From: Rhabdornis inornatus
Lineage: Eukaryota; Chordata; Aves; Passeriformes; Rhabdornithidae
NCBI GenBank assembly: GCA_013397075.1
Contig: VWZS01002669.1
Span: forward strand, 4,002,217-4,066,216
DNA: 64,000 nt
Reading direction: 5' to 3'
Part shown: positions 1-13,300 of the stretch, one piece after another
How positions within the stretch are numbered: position 1 is the stretch's first letter
How the letters are laid out: the number at the start of each line of letters is the position of its first letter
The notes under the pieces: model-generated
The model's input: the letters and a program-made list of their open reading frames with translations, nothing else
Databases searched by the model: none
Told to the model about the DNA's origin: nothing
Translations under genes and position numbers: made by a program

Positions 1-908
1 GTAACTCAACCACGGGATATCAACAGCTAAAGAGAGAAATGGGCAATCATTTTCACTGCTGAGAAAGTCACAGCACGGGAGCTGGAAATCACCAACAGAA
101 AAGGAACATAGCTCTCCAAAATGCTCCTGGTGAAGTCAGTAAATGCAGAAATCTGTCATGCTGTGTTATTACAGGCAACATCTGAGACACTTCAAAGATA
201 CTCTTTTAAGAGACATGGCATCAATTACCTTAAGTAGTTCAGTGAAGTTGTAAGGTGAATGGCAGTTTCCATCACTTGCAAGCTGGTGAAATTACTTGGT
301 TGATGAGGTCAGAAAAGGACCTGCAAACATGCTCAGCTGTAGAGAAGAACTCCTGGTGCAACGCAGTTTGTTGGGCTGAAAAGTAGAACAGATTTGAAGT
401 CCTTCCAAGCTTTTGGATGCTGCCAGAGCACTAGAAAACTCTTTACAAATCTCTAAGATAACTCTCTATCAACACCAGCTTTTTCTGTCATATTCCTTAT
501 TACATCCTCATTATCAAAAGTCAGGCATGCTGAGTGTTGAACAAAGCTCTGCTATGTAAGACCATTGATTACAGAGGGATTTTGTCCTGTAGGAAGTCTC
601 CTAAGACTAGAGTTATCGTTACAGTGTCACAGAAGTGGCAAGAGCAAAAACCTCTCATGCCCTCACCAGTTTAATTGACTGCCAAGACTGATTACCTCTT
701 AGGAGCTTTGACTTACCCAGTTCCAAATAAGTCCAACATCAGGGGGTATATTTTGGAATATGCTTTACCTTACAATAATAGAATAATACTGCAAAGGCTA
801 AAGTAAGATGCTGAGTTTCCTCTGAGAGTTACATGATTATGAACAATATTACGGAGTAAACTGGATGAAGGTAAGAAGACAGTGTCAAGATGACTGGAGA
901 ACTCATAC
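1..908. other. DYTN 3' intron or flank, no secure feature
   Basis: This stretch should contain or precede the last DYTN exon. I could not place that exon with confidence. A weak candidate at 292-452 on the minus strand is described among the rejected items. Confidence 0.5.
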
Positions 909-1380
909 CTGGTTGGGTTTGGAGAGACAGTGTATCCTTCAGTTCCATCATTAACAGTTCCAATTCCTCTCTGACTTCCTTCTCATCAGGTGGTATCTGC
1001 ATTGCAACGGGAATAAGAACTGTGTTCCCCATTCCACCAAGAGAACTTTCTGTCGGTTTAGGTGGATATGTTTGTTTCTCTTTTGCTTTTTTATGCTGTC
1101 CCATAAAGGGTTTGTCACTCCGCAGGAACACTGACTCCAGTGGGTTATCCGAGTACATAAAGTCCACTGCAGCGGGAGCCTCAGGTGTCTGTAAAAGCTG
1201 CATTCCATTTACAGAGCTTGGGGGATTCAAAGACTTCCATTCTGCACATGTTCTGGAAGTAGGCCTTATTTGGGCAGGATTTAATTCACTTTGCATTCTC
1301 CTTTCCAGAAGAACATGAGGATTTCTTGGTATTGCATTATGACACTGTGCAAAATGATGTTCTGATGACTGCAACATGGT
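909..1380 (-). CDS. DYTN: DYTN coding exon 11, C-terminal region
   Basis: The acceptor is TTTTGTAG and the donor GTATGA. The 157 codons are poorly conserved and rich in Ser and Pro, ending in an acidic helix, PPDEKEVREELELLMMELKD. The exon ends in phase 1, so at least one more coding exon follows. Confidence 0.82.
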
Positions 1381-4300
1381 CTACAAAATACAGAAAATAC
1401 ATTGTAAAATAATTGATATTTCAGTTTGCCAGTAGTATTAAAACAGCATTGCAGAAAATGCTACAAAAATGCTGTAGGGGGAAAATACGTAAGCATTTTC
1501 TGTGAAATAAGGGCCTTTTAAGAATCTCAGAAATAATTGTAATGATAAGAAACACTACAACTGAAAACAAATAAAATATTTTCTATAAGATGTCTGTATT
1601 ACATCCCAGTAAAAGACAGCAACTAGGAATGACATTTTATTTATTCAATGCCAGCACTTTGACTCTTCTCTGAAGAACCGACTGCAAGGAAGTATCTAAC
1701 ACTTCTGTTGGAAACTCTTATTGGAATATGCATTATTTTCATTGCAGTACTATTTAAATGCGCTAACATGGATATCTGTGCTAGATGTACAGAATGATAA
1801 GAAAATCCCTACTGCAAAGACCTTATCTGCTTTCTCTGAAGAGAAGAACCTAAGATGACTGAAAATATAAGTGGAAGGTGCATGAAATGGTATTAAGAGT
1901 GCTGATCTACAGGAAAAGCAGTTGTTCATGTTCAGTAATGGCACATAGCTGTGACAATTTTTGATATATATATCACTATACCTCGATTTCTTCCTTCATG
2001 TGCTGCAGCGTAATTTGCAGGTTTTCATGGCTTACTCTCAGTCTTTGGAGTTTGGCCTCTATTTTGCAGCTTTTTTCTTCCTGGCAGTTATGAAGAAATT
2101 GCATTTTGTCCTTCCATTTGTTGAACTGCTTCTTCATGTACCTACCAGAGATACAGGAGGGTGGAATTTTTTCTGGACCAGACATACAAAAATACATGCA
2201 GTCACAGAAACGAGCAAACACTTTAGCACAAGCTTTATCCCTTTTACTACTTCAGGAAATTTTTGTCAGCTTTGGGATTAGAGGCCAATAATTCAGGAGC
2301 TGGACCGTATCCATGGAATTTGCATGAACCTGAGTATTCCAGACGAGGAAATATGAGAGCTGAGTAGAACTGTGGCCAGGAGTGAACCTTGCATCTTGGG
2401 GTTTTACCTTTCCCACAAAGGTGGCTGCAACAGGAGGGACAATAGCAGTCCCTCTGTATAGAAGCAAACTACTTATAGCAATTCCCTGACCTGCAAAAGA
2501 TTCCCATTACATGCCTTGGCAAAAATGAAGTAAAAGCAGCTTCTACCCCTTTGACAGAGTTTCTTCTTGCTCATGGTATTCTCTGCAGTTTCTTTAATGA
2601 TACCAATAGCTTCTGCACAGGCCAGTTGTCCTTGAAAAAACACTCTGATTTTTGCAATCAGGAGTGCCACCCTCCCATGCACATCAGAGATTTAGAAATT
2701 ACCTACTCAGAACACAGTATGACAGAAATACTACCTATAATTCTTCTAGTTGTGATTTCCCTAAGAAGTCAGGGTAGAAATTGTTTTGCTTTCCTCACAG
2801 CTGAGGTGCAGACAGTAAAGTTTGTTAACACTACAGTAATAAACCGACTGCTTCATATCACAGATCTGAAACAGTTATTGCCTTGCTTTGTTACATTCAG
2901 AATTCCACCTGATTCATTTTCTTTTGGTTACGCTTTGGCTTAGAGAAAACAGCCCCATCAGTTTCACTTGAATTATGCAAGATTTGTGTGAATGGGACAG
3001 CAAGTCAGACCATTTAAAATTAAAACTAATACTACAGTGGTCCCTTATAACAACATTTAAGGGCTCTTCACTGTAAAATGCTGTCCTCCCTCAACTAACT
3101 CAGAGCTCAGTTCTGTGAACAGACAGGTGAATGCTGGCAGCTGGTCCACAAACAAGAATAAAGAACTTCCCATGAGTAATGTGATTAATTCACCCAGTTC
3201 TGTGATAAGCTCTGGGTCAGAGCAGCATTATAGGAGCAGGCATCCCAAATATCCTCTCAACGATTGCTAATCTGAAAGAAAGCTGAAGATCTTTGCCATA
3301 TCTCTTCATTTTCCCAAGTGAGAACAGACTTGCAGTGAAACTGCAATTGTTTAGCTCTAATCTTGGAGTGCCCTTGTGTGAACTTGGAGCAGCAACTGTA
3401 CTTGGAACGAATCAGAACACAAACAGAGGGAACTGAATATACTGAAGGAAATAAGGAGAGTAGATTCAGGATTGAATTCTACACTGTGCTGTAATTCCAT
3501 CACTTTCAGTGGTCACAGGCATGGTTATATAGACAGCACATTTATATACAACTACAAAAATGAAGGAGGGGAAGGCTAAAATGCAAGTAAAAGGTCAGCA
3601 TCGTTGCTCACACACCAACTTCCTCCCTGCCATGTCACCCAATCAAACAAGCCTCCCAAGAGATTTTTAATTTAGGAATTAATATTTTACAGTGTTGAAT
3701 ATTTGACTATCAGAAGGAACTTCTGTGATGAAGTGTTACACCAATAGTTATTGTATTCAGCCTATTAATCTCTATTTGATGTACAGCATATTTTTTAGAA
3801 AGAAATTCTACTTTGATTTAAAAGCTTCATGCAAATTATGAAATATATTTTGATTAAGCCTTATCCAGAGAAAAATTTGAAAAAGTGTGCTATTCTGACA
3901 TTTTTATGTGGATGAACATCTTTTTGCCTAAAAATTAGTTTTAGAAATATAAACTAGCAATTGCAGAAATGCTGATTAAACCAAACAAAAATGTTTTGCT
4001 TTGCCATTGTTTTTCCAGTGATCTTAATCTAAATTTTTTGTTGCTGAATTTTCATTATTCATCCTCATTTGATAGGATTTTTTAAAATCTCAAAATCTCC
4101 AAAGTATGGAAAAATCATGTCTTCTAGCCCTCCAGCTGGAGCAGCATTGCCCACCAGTCCTCAGTCAGTGTACTGCTGCAGTTACCTACCTGCTGTCACT
4201 GTGAATGCTTTTAATGGATTCATGCATTTTAAACACATCTGCTTCAAAAGAGGCTATTGCCTAAAACAAAAAGAAGTATCTGTTCATAACTTTATCAGCA

Positions 4301-7300
4301 ATAGCATTTCATTTTTATGTGCAAGTTTTATTATAGGAGTGCACAGCAAATTTTGGATTTGGTCTGTTTTACAGATTTATTAGTTAACCTTTTTAATGTA
4401 ATGTACTATAATCAACTGATGCATTAAAGTATTTCTAATGGGTGGAAAATTTATTCTATAGAACAAAGTCTTTGTTCTATGACAAATTTAAGTGTATGAG
4501 AATTTGTTTGAAATTAGAACAAAATCCATATTCCCAAGAATTTCTGCAAAATGGAATATTCCGATTTGGGAACAACCTCTCTCAAGTCCCACAACTGCTT
4601 TGAGATAAGGAGATGGTGAGAGACTGTATGTAGAAGAGAGAAGAGAAACTCCTGGTCTTTAGATGGAAGTAGCATTCTCTGGACCGTGCAGAGAACAGTA
4701 GCCCAGAAGCCAGAGAGACAAATACTTTCCAGCTAAGCTACTTTTGAGGCGTGATGTAAGCTGGGTAGGAATCAGGGCTGCCAGGAAATTGAGACTAAGA
4801 GCTGGATCATGCAGGACCTCTGTATTCATGGATTCTATTAAAAGCAATCATTGGACTTACCATCCACATCTTTTCAATCAAAGTGGAAATAATCTGCACT
4901 ATAAGGTCTTAGAAATCAGTACAAAACTGCTCAAAAGGTATTCTCAGCCCAGAGAGAAAATAAACAAGAGAGCAATGCACCTGACAGAATCCCAGCACAG
5001 GGATGAAAGTTCCATCCTGCTGTTTTCTATAAGAGAAATGCCAACCATCAAAATTCTATGTTGAAGCAATGTCTGCCCACAACTCCTGCAGATGTCTGCT
5101 GGCTGGCACTATACCTTGAGGTGGGCAGCAGAGTTCTAAAAGACAGGACTTCCAAAGGGCAGCACAGGAGTAGCAGCCAAAGGAGTGACCTGACACACAG
5201 AGGTTAGTTCTGTGTTACTGCACCCCTTGGCTCCTGGGAAGAGCAAGATGAGTGGATGACAAACTGGTTTGAACACATCCCAGTGCTCCCTGTATTCTGA
5301 GTAAGTGCAGAGCTACCAACCTCTCAAAAAATATAGAAACAAAAAATTGCTAAGTACTTATTTTTAGCTACACTGTCCTACCCGTTCTTCTAGCATTGTT
5401 TCTTTGGAGGGAATCTGGGAATGGATTATTGGAGACCTTTTGTGCATTAGCTATTCTAGTTGGAGTGGACACTGCTCTGTGTTTATCCTAAGAGAGCCCA
5501 TTCTGTCCTTCTGCTATTTCCATGGGAACAAAAATGGCCTGAGTCTAATAAGAATTCAGGCATTCTTCTTTGACATTTGCTTGCAGTAGGAAGACATGAT
5601 GGCCTTTTTTATTGTCAGAATAGCGAGAGGACTCCAGACTCATCTAGACTTTAGCGTGCTACTTCAAGACAACTCAGAAAAACCTCAAAGCAAATATTCT
5701 TACAGGTGCTTCTGAAGGTCATGGAAGTTGAGGAGTTAGTCACTCACTAATCATGGGAAGATAAAAAAATCAAACCTCACTAAATTTTCAGATTCCACAT
5801 TTTTTACCATAGGTCAGGAATTAACAGAAAGGTGAAGCTGCCCATTACATTTTCATTGGAATTAGAAGGCAATTAGATAATTAACTTGCTAGGTCTTCTT
5901 CACAGCTTTAGCACTATTACTGCTTCATGTTTTGCTCACCTGAGCTATCGTCTTGCCTTGCTCTGATGTCTTCTTGTTATTCTCACTCTTCTGCATTACA
6001 GTCCTGTTTTCAGGTGTGAACCTGGGTGACTCTGGGACACAATTGTCCACTGGGAAAGACACATTTTCAGGACCAGGTGGTGATGAAGCACTCAATTCCA
6101 CAGAAGGGCTGCATACCAACAGGGAAGTAACGAGTAGGGAAAGGATTAGGACTCACATGGTTTTGCTACCCAGGAAGATCCAAACGCAGAAAACTAATGC
6201 AGTGTAAATAGACAGACAGATGTGCTACTGACTAAGCAAGAAATAAAGTTTAGCTATGCCTACTGGCATATTATGGTTGAAAGAATGAAGTTCCTGAAAA
6301 CAAATTCCACTCCCCTAACAGAATCTCAGCAACAGGTTCTTCTTTCCACCCATTTATTCTCAGTGCAATTTGCTGCTTCTCTATTTTGCTTCCTTTAGCC
6401 AAGAGTTAAATACACTAGGAAATTCAACTACAAAAAATAGCAAAGTATCCTGCTGTCCAGCCCATCATACGCTAGAAAAAGCCTAGATATTTATCAGCCT
6501 CACAGTGACATCTGTAATAGCAACCCCAAATTGTTCTCTGTCTCATTGCTACCCAAGCAGTAAGTAAGCAAACCCCCACAGAATTAAAGAGAAATCTCAA
6601 CTGCTTCCAGAAAGATTAAATTACATTCAAAATTATTAAATACTGTTTTGTTGCTGAGTACAAGAGAGGGAATATTAGCAATGAAAGATGTTTTGCATTT
6701 CACCACATTCTAAAAAACAAACACTGAAATAATATTCTCCATGACGATCATTGAAACTATTATCCATTGGCCTTATAGTACATAAAAAATTGTTTTCTAA
6801 GTGAAAACCTACCAGAGTAGCACAATCAAATTTTATAAACAGATTTTTGTCCTCCTTCACATAAAGATGAATTAATTATTTTAGAGAGGACTGACCATTT
6901 TCCCCCTATTTCAGCCTCACTGAAACCTCATTTGGAGAACATGTGTGAGATGCAAGACAGTTGCTAGATCTTTATACAAATGGGAAGGAATCTCACCCTT
7001 TGTATGTTTCTAGTGCTTATGTCCTATAATCATTCCCTTCAGTTTCTATACCTAAGTATCAACCAAAATCTCAGAGCATGGAAGGAGAAACTATTGGAAA
7101 AAATCTCTACATAACCTCCAAAGCTCATCATTAACCACTGTGATCAGTGGAAATACAGTAATGACTAAATATTAACCAAAGCACAGGAAACGTTTGGACT
7201 GAAAGAAGAGGAATGGTGAGATCATCTACTTGCTATTGTGAGTAATTCCACCGGCCTGCAATTTAGTGGGAATTGAGTAGAATACCAGTGAATGCACTGT

Positions 7301-10300
7301 GGATCACACGTGGGAAGTATTCAGAGTTAATTTCCAATGGATTTGTCACAGAGGAGGTGCTTAAAAACCCATACAGTTGTAAAGGTAGTAAATATTTGCA
7401 ATGCTTGACCCTAGACTGAGTATAATAAATGGAACGTAGTGAAAGAGACAACATAAGGAAGGAGAGAAGCAAGACACAAGCCAGTTATATTTTATTAGAG
7501 AACTGATCATTAGGTTGTCAGCATGGTAACCTACATAACAATGTGCGGCAACTTCTCAGTTATTCTTTCCCTTTTCAATAGAAAAATCATGACATGGTAT
7601 CTGCCATAACAAAATCCCTTACTCAAAGGACATAATCAAGCAATATCCCACAGCCTGACATTCAGAGATTATAAATTCATCTGAAACACAAACTCACAAA
7701 GTCTTTTTGTGAGCAGGGAAGTGCCTCTCCTCCACTGACTCCAGAGCTGTCATTCTCTGAGCCTCTTTTCTTCTGCAGCGCTCTTGAAACAGGTTGTTCC
7801 TGATGGTGCGGAGAAAGTGCTTTGCATCTGCCTTTGCTGACATCTATTGGAATGAGGGATAATAATGAAGAAAGTGACTTCTCAAACAGGTACTGCCCAG
7901 AAACAGACATATTCCAAAGCAAAGGTCCACCTGTTCAGCATCTGAACATGGCTCATGGCTGCTATCTGAGCCCTAGAAGGGCAGCTGAGGGAGGTAATGC
8001 TGCAGGACCCCAGGCAAAAGCAGCTCTAATTCTTTTAGGCAAAATACTGCCTGGATCAAAGTCAGGCAGCCTGGAAATGCCTAACACAGGATTTTGGTAG
8101 ATACACTGATTAAGCTCACAGTAACAACAATAATTCTGCTGACTAGTATCTAAGGAAGAAATACTTTTATACTTGTATAAAGCATTTGTCGATACAGTCT
8201 TCTGTGGCTCCTAGAATACAGTAAAATACACATCCATTTATCACAGGAGTGTCAAGCTCATGTACAACAACTAAGCTCAGTAGCTCTATTATTGGAAGAC
8301 ACAAACCAATTCTGCCCCAGGTGACTGCTGCAGAACATGGAGTGAGCCCTGACAGACTGAACAGTAAAACAAAGAAAGCACACCACATGCCTCCTAGTGC
8401 TTTACAACGTGGTGGTAACATTACCACAAGGTGTCAGCACGGTAAGGAAAAACTCTGCTGATATTTCAAACCCCAGTCAGCAGCTCAATCCCTGATAAAG
8501 ATAGCATGAAAACTTACCCAGACAAGGACAGCATCTGCTAAGAGTGGAAGGCATGGGGATAGCAAATTACTGCTGATTATTTTATGTCCCACCCAACAGA
8601 TACAAAAATCGTATTTGTCATAGTGACTAGTTTATCTTTTAAAATTTGGTGTAGATTTTGGCCTAGATTTTGGCCTGTATTGTACTATTTGGCCTATAAA
8701 GTAATTACAGGGTTTGTGTTAGAGTAGGGCTTCATAAAGGAAACCGAAATTCAGTGATACAATTGCAATTCTACAGCAAAAATGTGGCTGCAATCCAAGC
8801 TGCAACATCTCCTGTCTTGCTTTATCTCTCTTGCCCTTCCTTCTGGTGCTTCCACAAACACACACTCCCATTCACTCTCCATTCACACTAATTTTAATGT
8901 CTCTACTTAGAAATCTCTTCATGAGATCAGTTAACATCTGATTTTCCTACTTTCTCACAGATGGAGTATGAGTAAGAATATTTGGAGGACTGAACTGTTA
9001 TTTTTAATGCAGATATTGAACATCCAGATATAATTTCTCACAATGTTAGCAATAGGGTTTTGTTTTCAGGAAGAGAACAATGAAATGGCAAGAGTTTAAT
9101 GCTACCCCAGAGAAAGGGTGAGAACAAGAGCAGTCTAACAGCGCTTAGTTTTAGTGCAGACACTGGCTGCCCAGGTATCTTCCACATTAACTGCAGAGGC
9201 TTGGGAAGGAGACAGCTTTCTAGAGAAAGTACAACTTTCTATGGAAACTTTCTTAAGTGCTTTTCAGCTCATTTACTGGAACAGACGGATACTGTTATAC
9301 AGACCCACAAAAACCCCATCTGCTGCTGTGTGCAAGATCTGGAATCTCCTGCTCAAGAGAGAAGCTGGTCTTCCAAACACAAATTCCCAGTGTTATACTT
9401 TGCCACTAGTGATGATAGCATGAGTCACTCCAGTAACAGAGCCCAGGTATGTGATCTTAGTTGTGCACATGCTGCCTCTTTGTGCTCTGTCCCTTAACTG
9501 ACTGTGACAAATGTGTCAGAAAGGTTTACAATCAAGTGGAAAAACTGAAGACATTCAGAAAACAGAGAAAAAGAAAGACATTTCATGCAAGAGTTTGTAT
9601 AACTTTGGGATTAATTAATTTCTGGATGAGTCTGCATTGGGATTGGGATGAAGGAACATTGGGACATCGAGGGGACTTTTCATAGGTTTAAGGATTATCT
9701 GCTAACAGAAAACTTGCCATAAAACTCCTAAAGAGGACAACTTGCACTGGCATATTTCATAGCTCTATTCAGTTACTTCAGAACAAAACACTTCTTCTAA
9801 AGTCAGAAGCCTGCTTTCTTTTCTTTTTCCTCCCTGTTCCCAGACTAATAATGCTAATATGTCATGGCTGTTATGACTAGTACAGACACAACTTTATAAT
9901 GCATGTAGTTGAAGAACCTACTGCCTACTTACCTACATGAAGAATGTCAACAGGGAAATGAATCAGCACAATAGGACTCTACCTGCACACAGTGTTCCAC
10001 AACAGGATGTGATCTCTTATGTGGTTTGCAGAGACGGCCAGTGAAAAAGCAGGCTTGGCAAAGGTCAAAATTGAGGCACTTTAAACAGCGATACCTGTGA
10101 GGGAATACAAAAGGATTTATTTACCTCCCCATAAGTAAGAATTTGGTGTAAGTAAGCTTGATTACTGGAAACCCAGATCCCTGGGCTCTGAAATGCAAAG
10201 AAACATCTTTGTTATAATAATGAGTTTCCTCAGCATTTTCTGAATTCAAGTTATTTTGTCTAAATGATTGTGGACTTTTCTCTGAACCCACCAGTGGTTC

Positions 10301-13300
10301 TGATTTTATTTATTTGCTGCATTGAAATGCAGTCCATGAAAGAAACCGTTGTTCTAGCACCATTTCCCGTTTTTCAGCATGCAGTTACAACTTCATATGC
10401 TTCTTATGCACCAGCTTACCTCTATTTGCTGCTTCCATGGAACTGTAATATTGACATAGGATTAGTAAACAAACTAAAAATGCAAGAAACTAAACCTGCA
10501 AGCTTACAATTAGTGAGAATACACTAACAGTAAAATGCTTTTCTGAGCATTCTGGTCAGAAGGTGATGGATAGTGTTCTTTTTATACCACTATGCCATTT
10601 TATACTATTACTTAGATGACCAAGATGCTAAGATGGAAAATTCAAAGAGCCAGTTAATACAATTGGTTACAGGAAAAATAATGAAGAAATGAGATACACA
10701 GGTTTAATTTGCTTTACCTTTGGACTGCCAGTTTACCTTTGGCAAGTATTCCTAGTCATGTCTGTGCTAGTGAGCTAAAGAGAAATAGGATGAAGGCTTG
10801 AGCATTAGACTGCAGTGGTTCTCTCTATCCTTCTTTTCCTGGTTAAATTAGATTACGTCCAAAGTTTGTTACTTAGTATATCAGTTACAGCCTGTAAGGT
10901 ATGCAAACAATGGTAAGAACTAATTATGTGGATGCTAAAGACCACTGACACACCTGATGCCTCTAATGGGGAAAACTTTGCAGACTCTGCATCTGGCTTG
11001 GTGAGAAACCATTTCCGCGGCTGATAATCTGTAACATGTAGGGAGCCACAGGAGAACAGCAGGCTCTGATCTCAGCCAAGACAGGAATTTTTCTTCAACA
11101 ATAGCTGCATTCAGAACCTAGAAAAAATACCCGTCTCAAGTTCATACATTCACTTGAAAAAAACTGGTGGTTCATCTACAACCTCTAATAAAAGCTCTGA
11201 TAATGGATTTTGCTAGCATAAATTTTCCATTCATGTAAAGTGTTACTGGGTTCCAAATGTTTTGGAATAAATGCAGCAGTTCTCAGTAGTATCCTACTGA
11301 GCATCTTTTCTTTAGGCACAAATCCTCCCACACTGTGAGACTAATGATCAGCCCTGCCTCTTAAAAGTAGATACTTGGGGATGTTATGTGGTGATACATT
11401 TGAAGGTTTAATCAATCAGCAACATTCAGAATAATTTCCCAGGACATCAGAATTTCACTCACCCCATGGAAACAGTCATGAATTGCAATTTCCACACAAG
11501 ACAGAGTGCAGCCTTCTCCCACAACGGCTGGGATCTACACCAAGAAGAAAGGCTCAGAAGCACCTCAATAAAAAGCAGATGTTCCCATCATGCTCTGCTG
11601 CGAGGGTGACAGCACACAGATGGTGAAGTATCTATAGCAATGCCATTTTACACACTGTTCCAAAGAAAACCCGTTCATATTCATACCATCAGCATGCAGT
11701 TTCACAGTTTAGGGTGTGTTAGAATGATTTGTTTCCAACTCGCTTACTTTAACGGATCAACATACTATGTTTCCACATGATAATACTGAAGGACACTGAG
11801 TTTAAATCTCACAGGTCATTTTCAGATCCCATCTTCAGCACCAGTTCAGATGGAAATACCTGTATGCTAAGGCAACTTGCAGCAACTGCAAGCTACTCTA
11901 GTGAGTCCAGACATCTGAAGTTTGGAGTCACTTTAGGAATAGCTGTATCCAATTGTTTCCAGGACCTGTAAGCTCAGGCAACATGAATGCACAAAGGCAT
12001 TCACTAATGCAAGTGTTTATTTTGAGAAAAGGGACAGAGTTTGATTCTTTTACCTACTTTGCATGATAGCTCCCTATGTCCACAGCGTCCTATTAACTTC
12101 AGTCCATTAAGGTAATCAAACATAACAGGTATCAATCATGAGGGTTTTTTTTCTCCTAGGTTAGTACACTCCTACAAAATCTGTTGTGTAACAGCACTGC
12201 AGTGACATTACCTGATTTAAGTCTGTTAGCAGGCTTCTCAGGGCACTACGGGTAATCAAGGCCTCCTTCCCATCAGGGACAGCGTAAAACTGGAAGAAAG
12301 CTGAAAAGGAAAAAAAAAATGGAATCCTGGCAGAGTCTAAACTGTCTTCAAGCTATCTTCAAATTTCTATGGTAATTGCAGTCTAACAAATAAACCCCTC
12401 AAGAAAGTTTCACTCTATTATGTACCTAACAGGCTCTCAGTGACTGCTGTGACCATACTCCTCCCTATAGCGAGGGAAAGAGAAGGAAAGCAAGGAAGAA
12501 AGCAATGAACTCATTCTTATAACAGGAAAAATATTTAAATATGTTTATACAAGAAGTTCTCTATTTAAATTGTGAATTGCTTATTTAAAACCATGGGGTT
12601 TCTGTTCTTTTCTGCTAGGAAAATAAAAGCTCTACTTAAACTTTACTACGACCTCTTCTGAGGTTCCTTATTGCAAAGATGGCTACGGATATCAATTGAA
12701 AAACATTATTCCTCATCAGCCTTTATCTTCAACAAAGCAGTCAACATCATTTACTTTTTTCACGGCAGAGCTGAATTTTCCTTTAAAATAAAAAAGGTAC
12801 AATGGAAATATTCCTCAATGTTCAGTATTTCAGGCAGTGTACAAAATCCTATATTTCCCACCTCTGTATTTAGCCAGTAGAGTGTCTCCTGAAAGGGAAA
12901 TTAAGGCAGCTGCAGCAGATCTAGTTCTGACATATCCTGTTCCAGATCTAGGAAAATGAAGTAAGTTATACTACATTCACTGAGAATATAAAAACAAACA
13001 TCTAAAGAATAGAATACTATTATGTAGGAAACAAACTTCAAAACAAGTACTCTTTTGTATGTATAAATGCAATCAAAGTAACATTTCAGTGATATTTTAT
13101 GTCTAGAACCCTTTGCCACTGAACATGACTGAAGAGTTAACTGTTCCAAGATAACATGCAATCATAAGACAAAAAGACAACATCTCCTTCAGAGACTTCA
13201 CATCCCAAGTAAAATGTAATTTTACATTTACAATGTATATCCTAAAAAAATTCTACTCTTTTTTTTTGTAGAAAGCCTTCCCAAATACAGTAGTGAATAT

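Noticed and set aside
292..452. Possible last coding exon of DYTN on the minus strand (EICKEFSSALAASKSLEG and onward, stop at 292-294)
   Set aside because: The phase fits and the opening loosely recalls the mammalian C-terminus, but the acceptor (TTATCTTAG) lacks a good pyrimidine tract and the rest shows no similarity. It is too weak to call.
8167..8427. 86-codon minus-strand frame with a hydrophobic start, in a DYTN intron
   Set aside because: It looks superficially like a secreted peptide, but there is no family match and no promoter or splice evidence.
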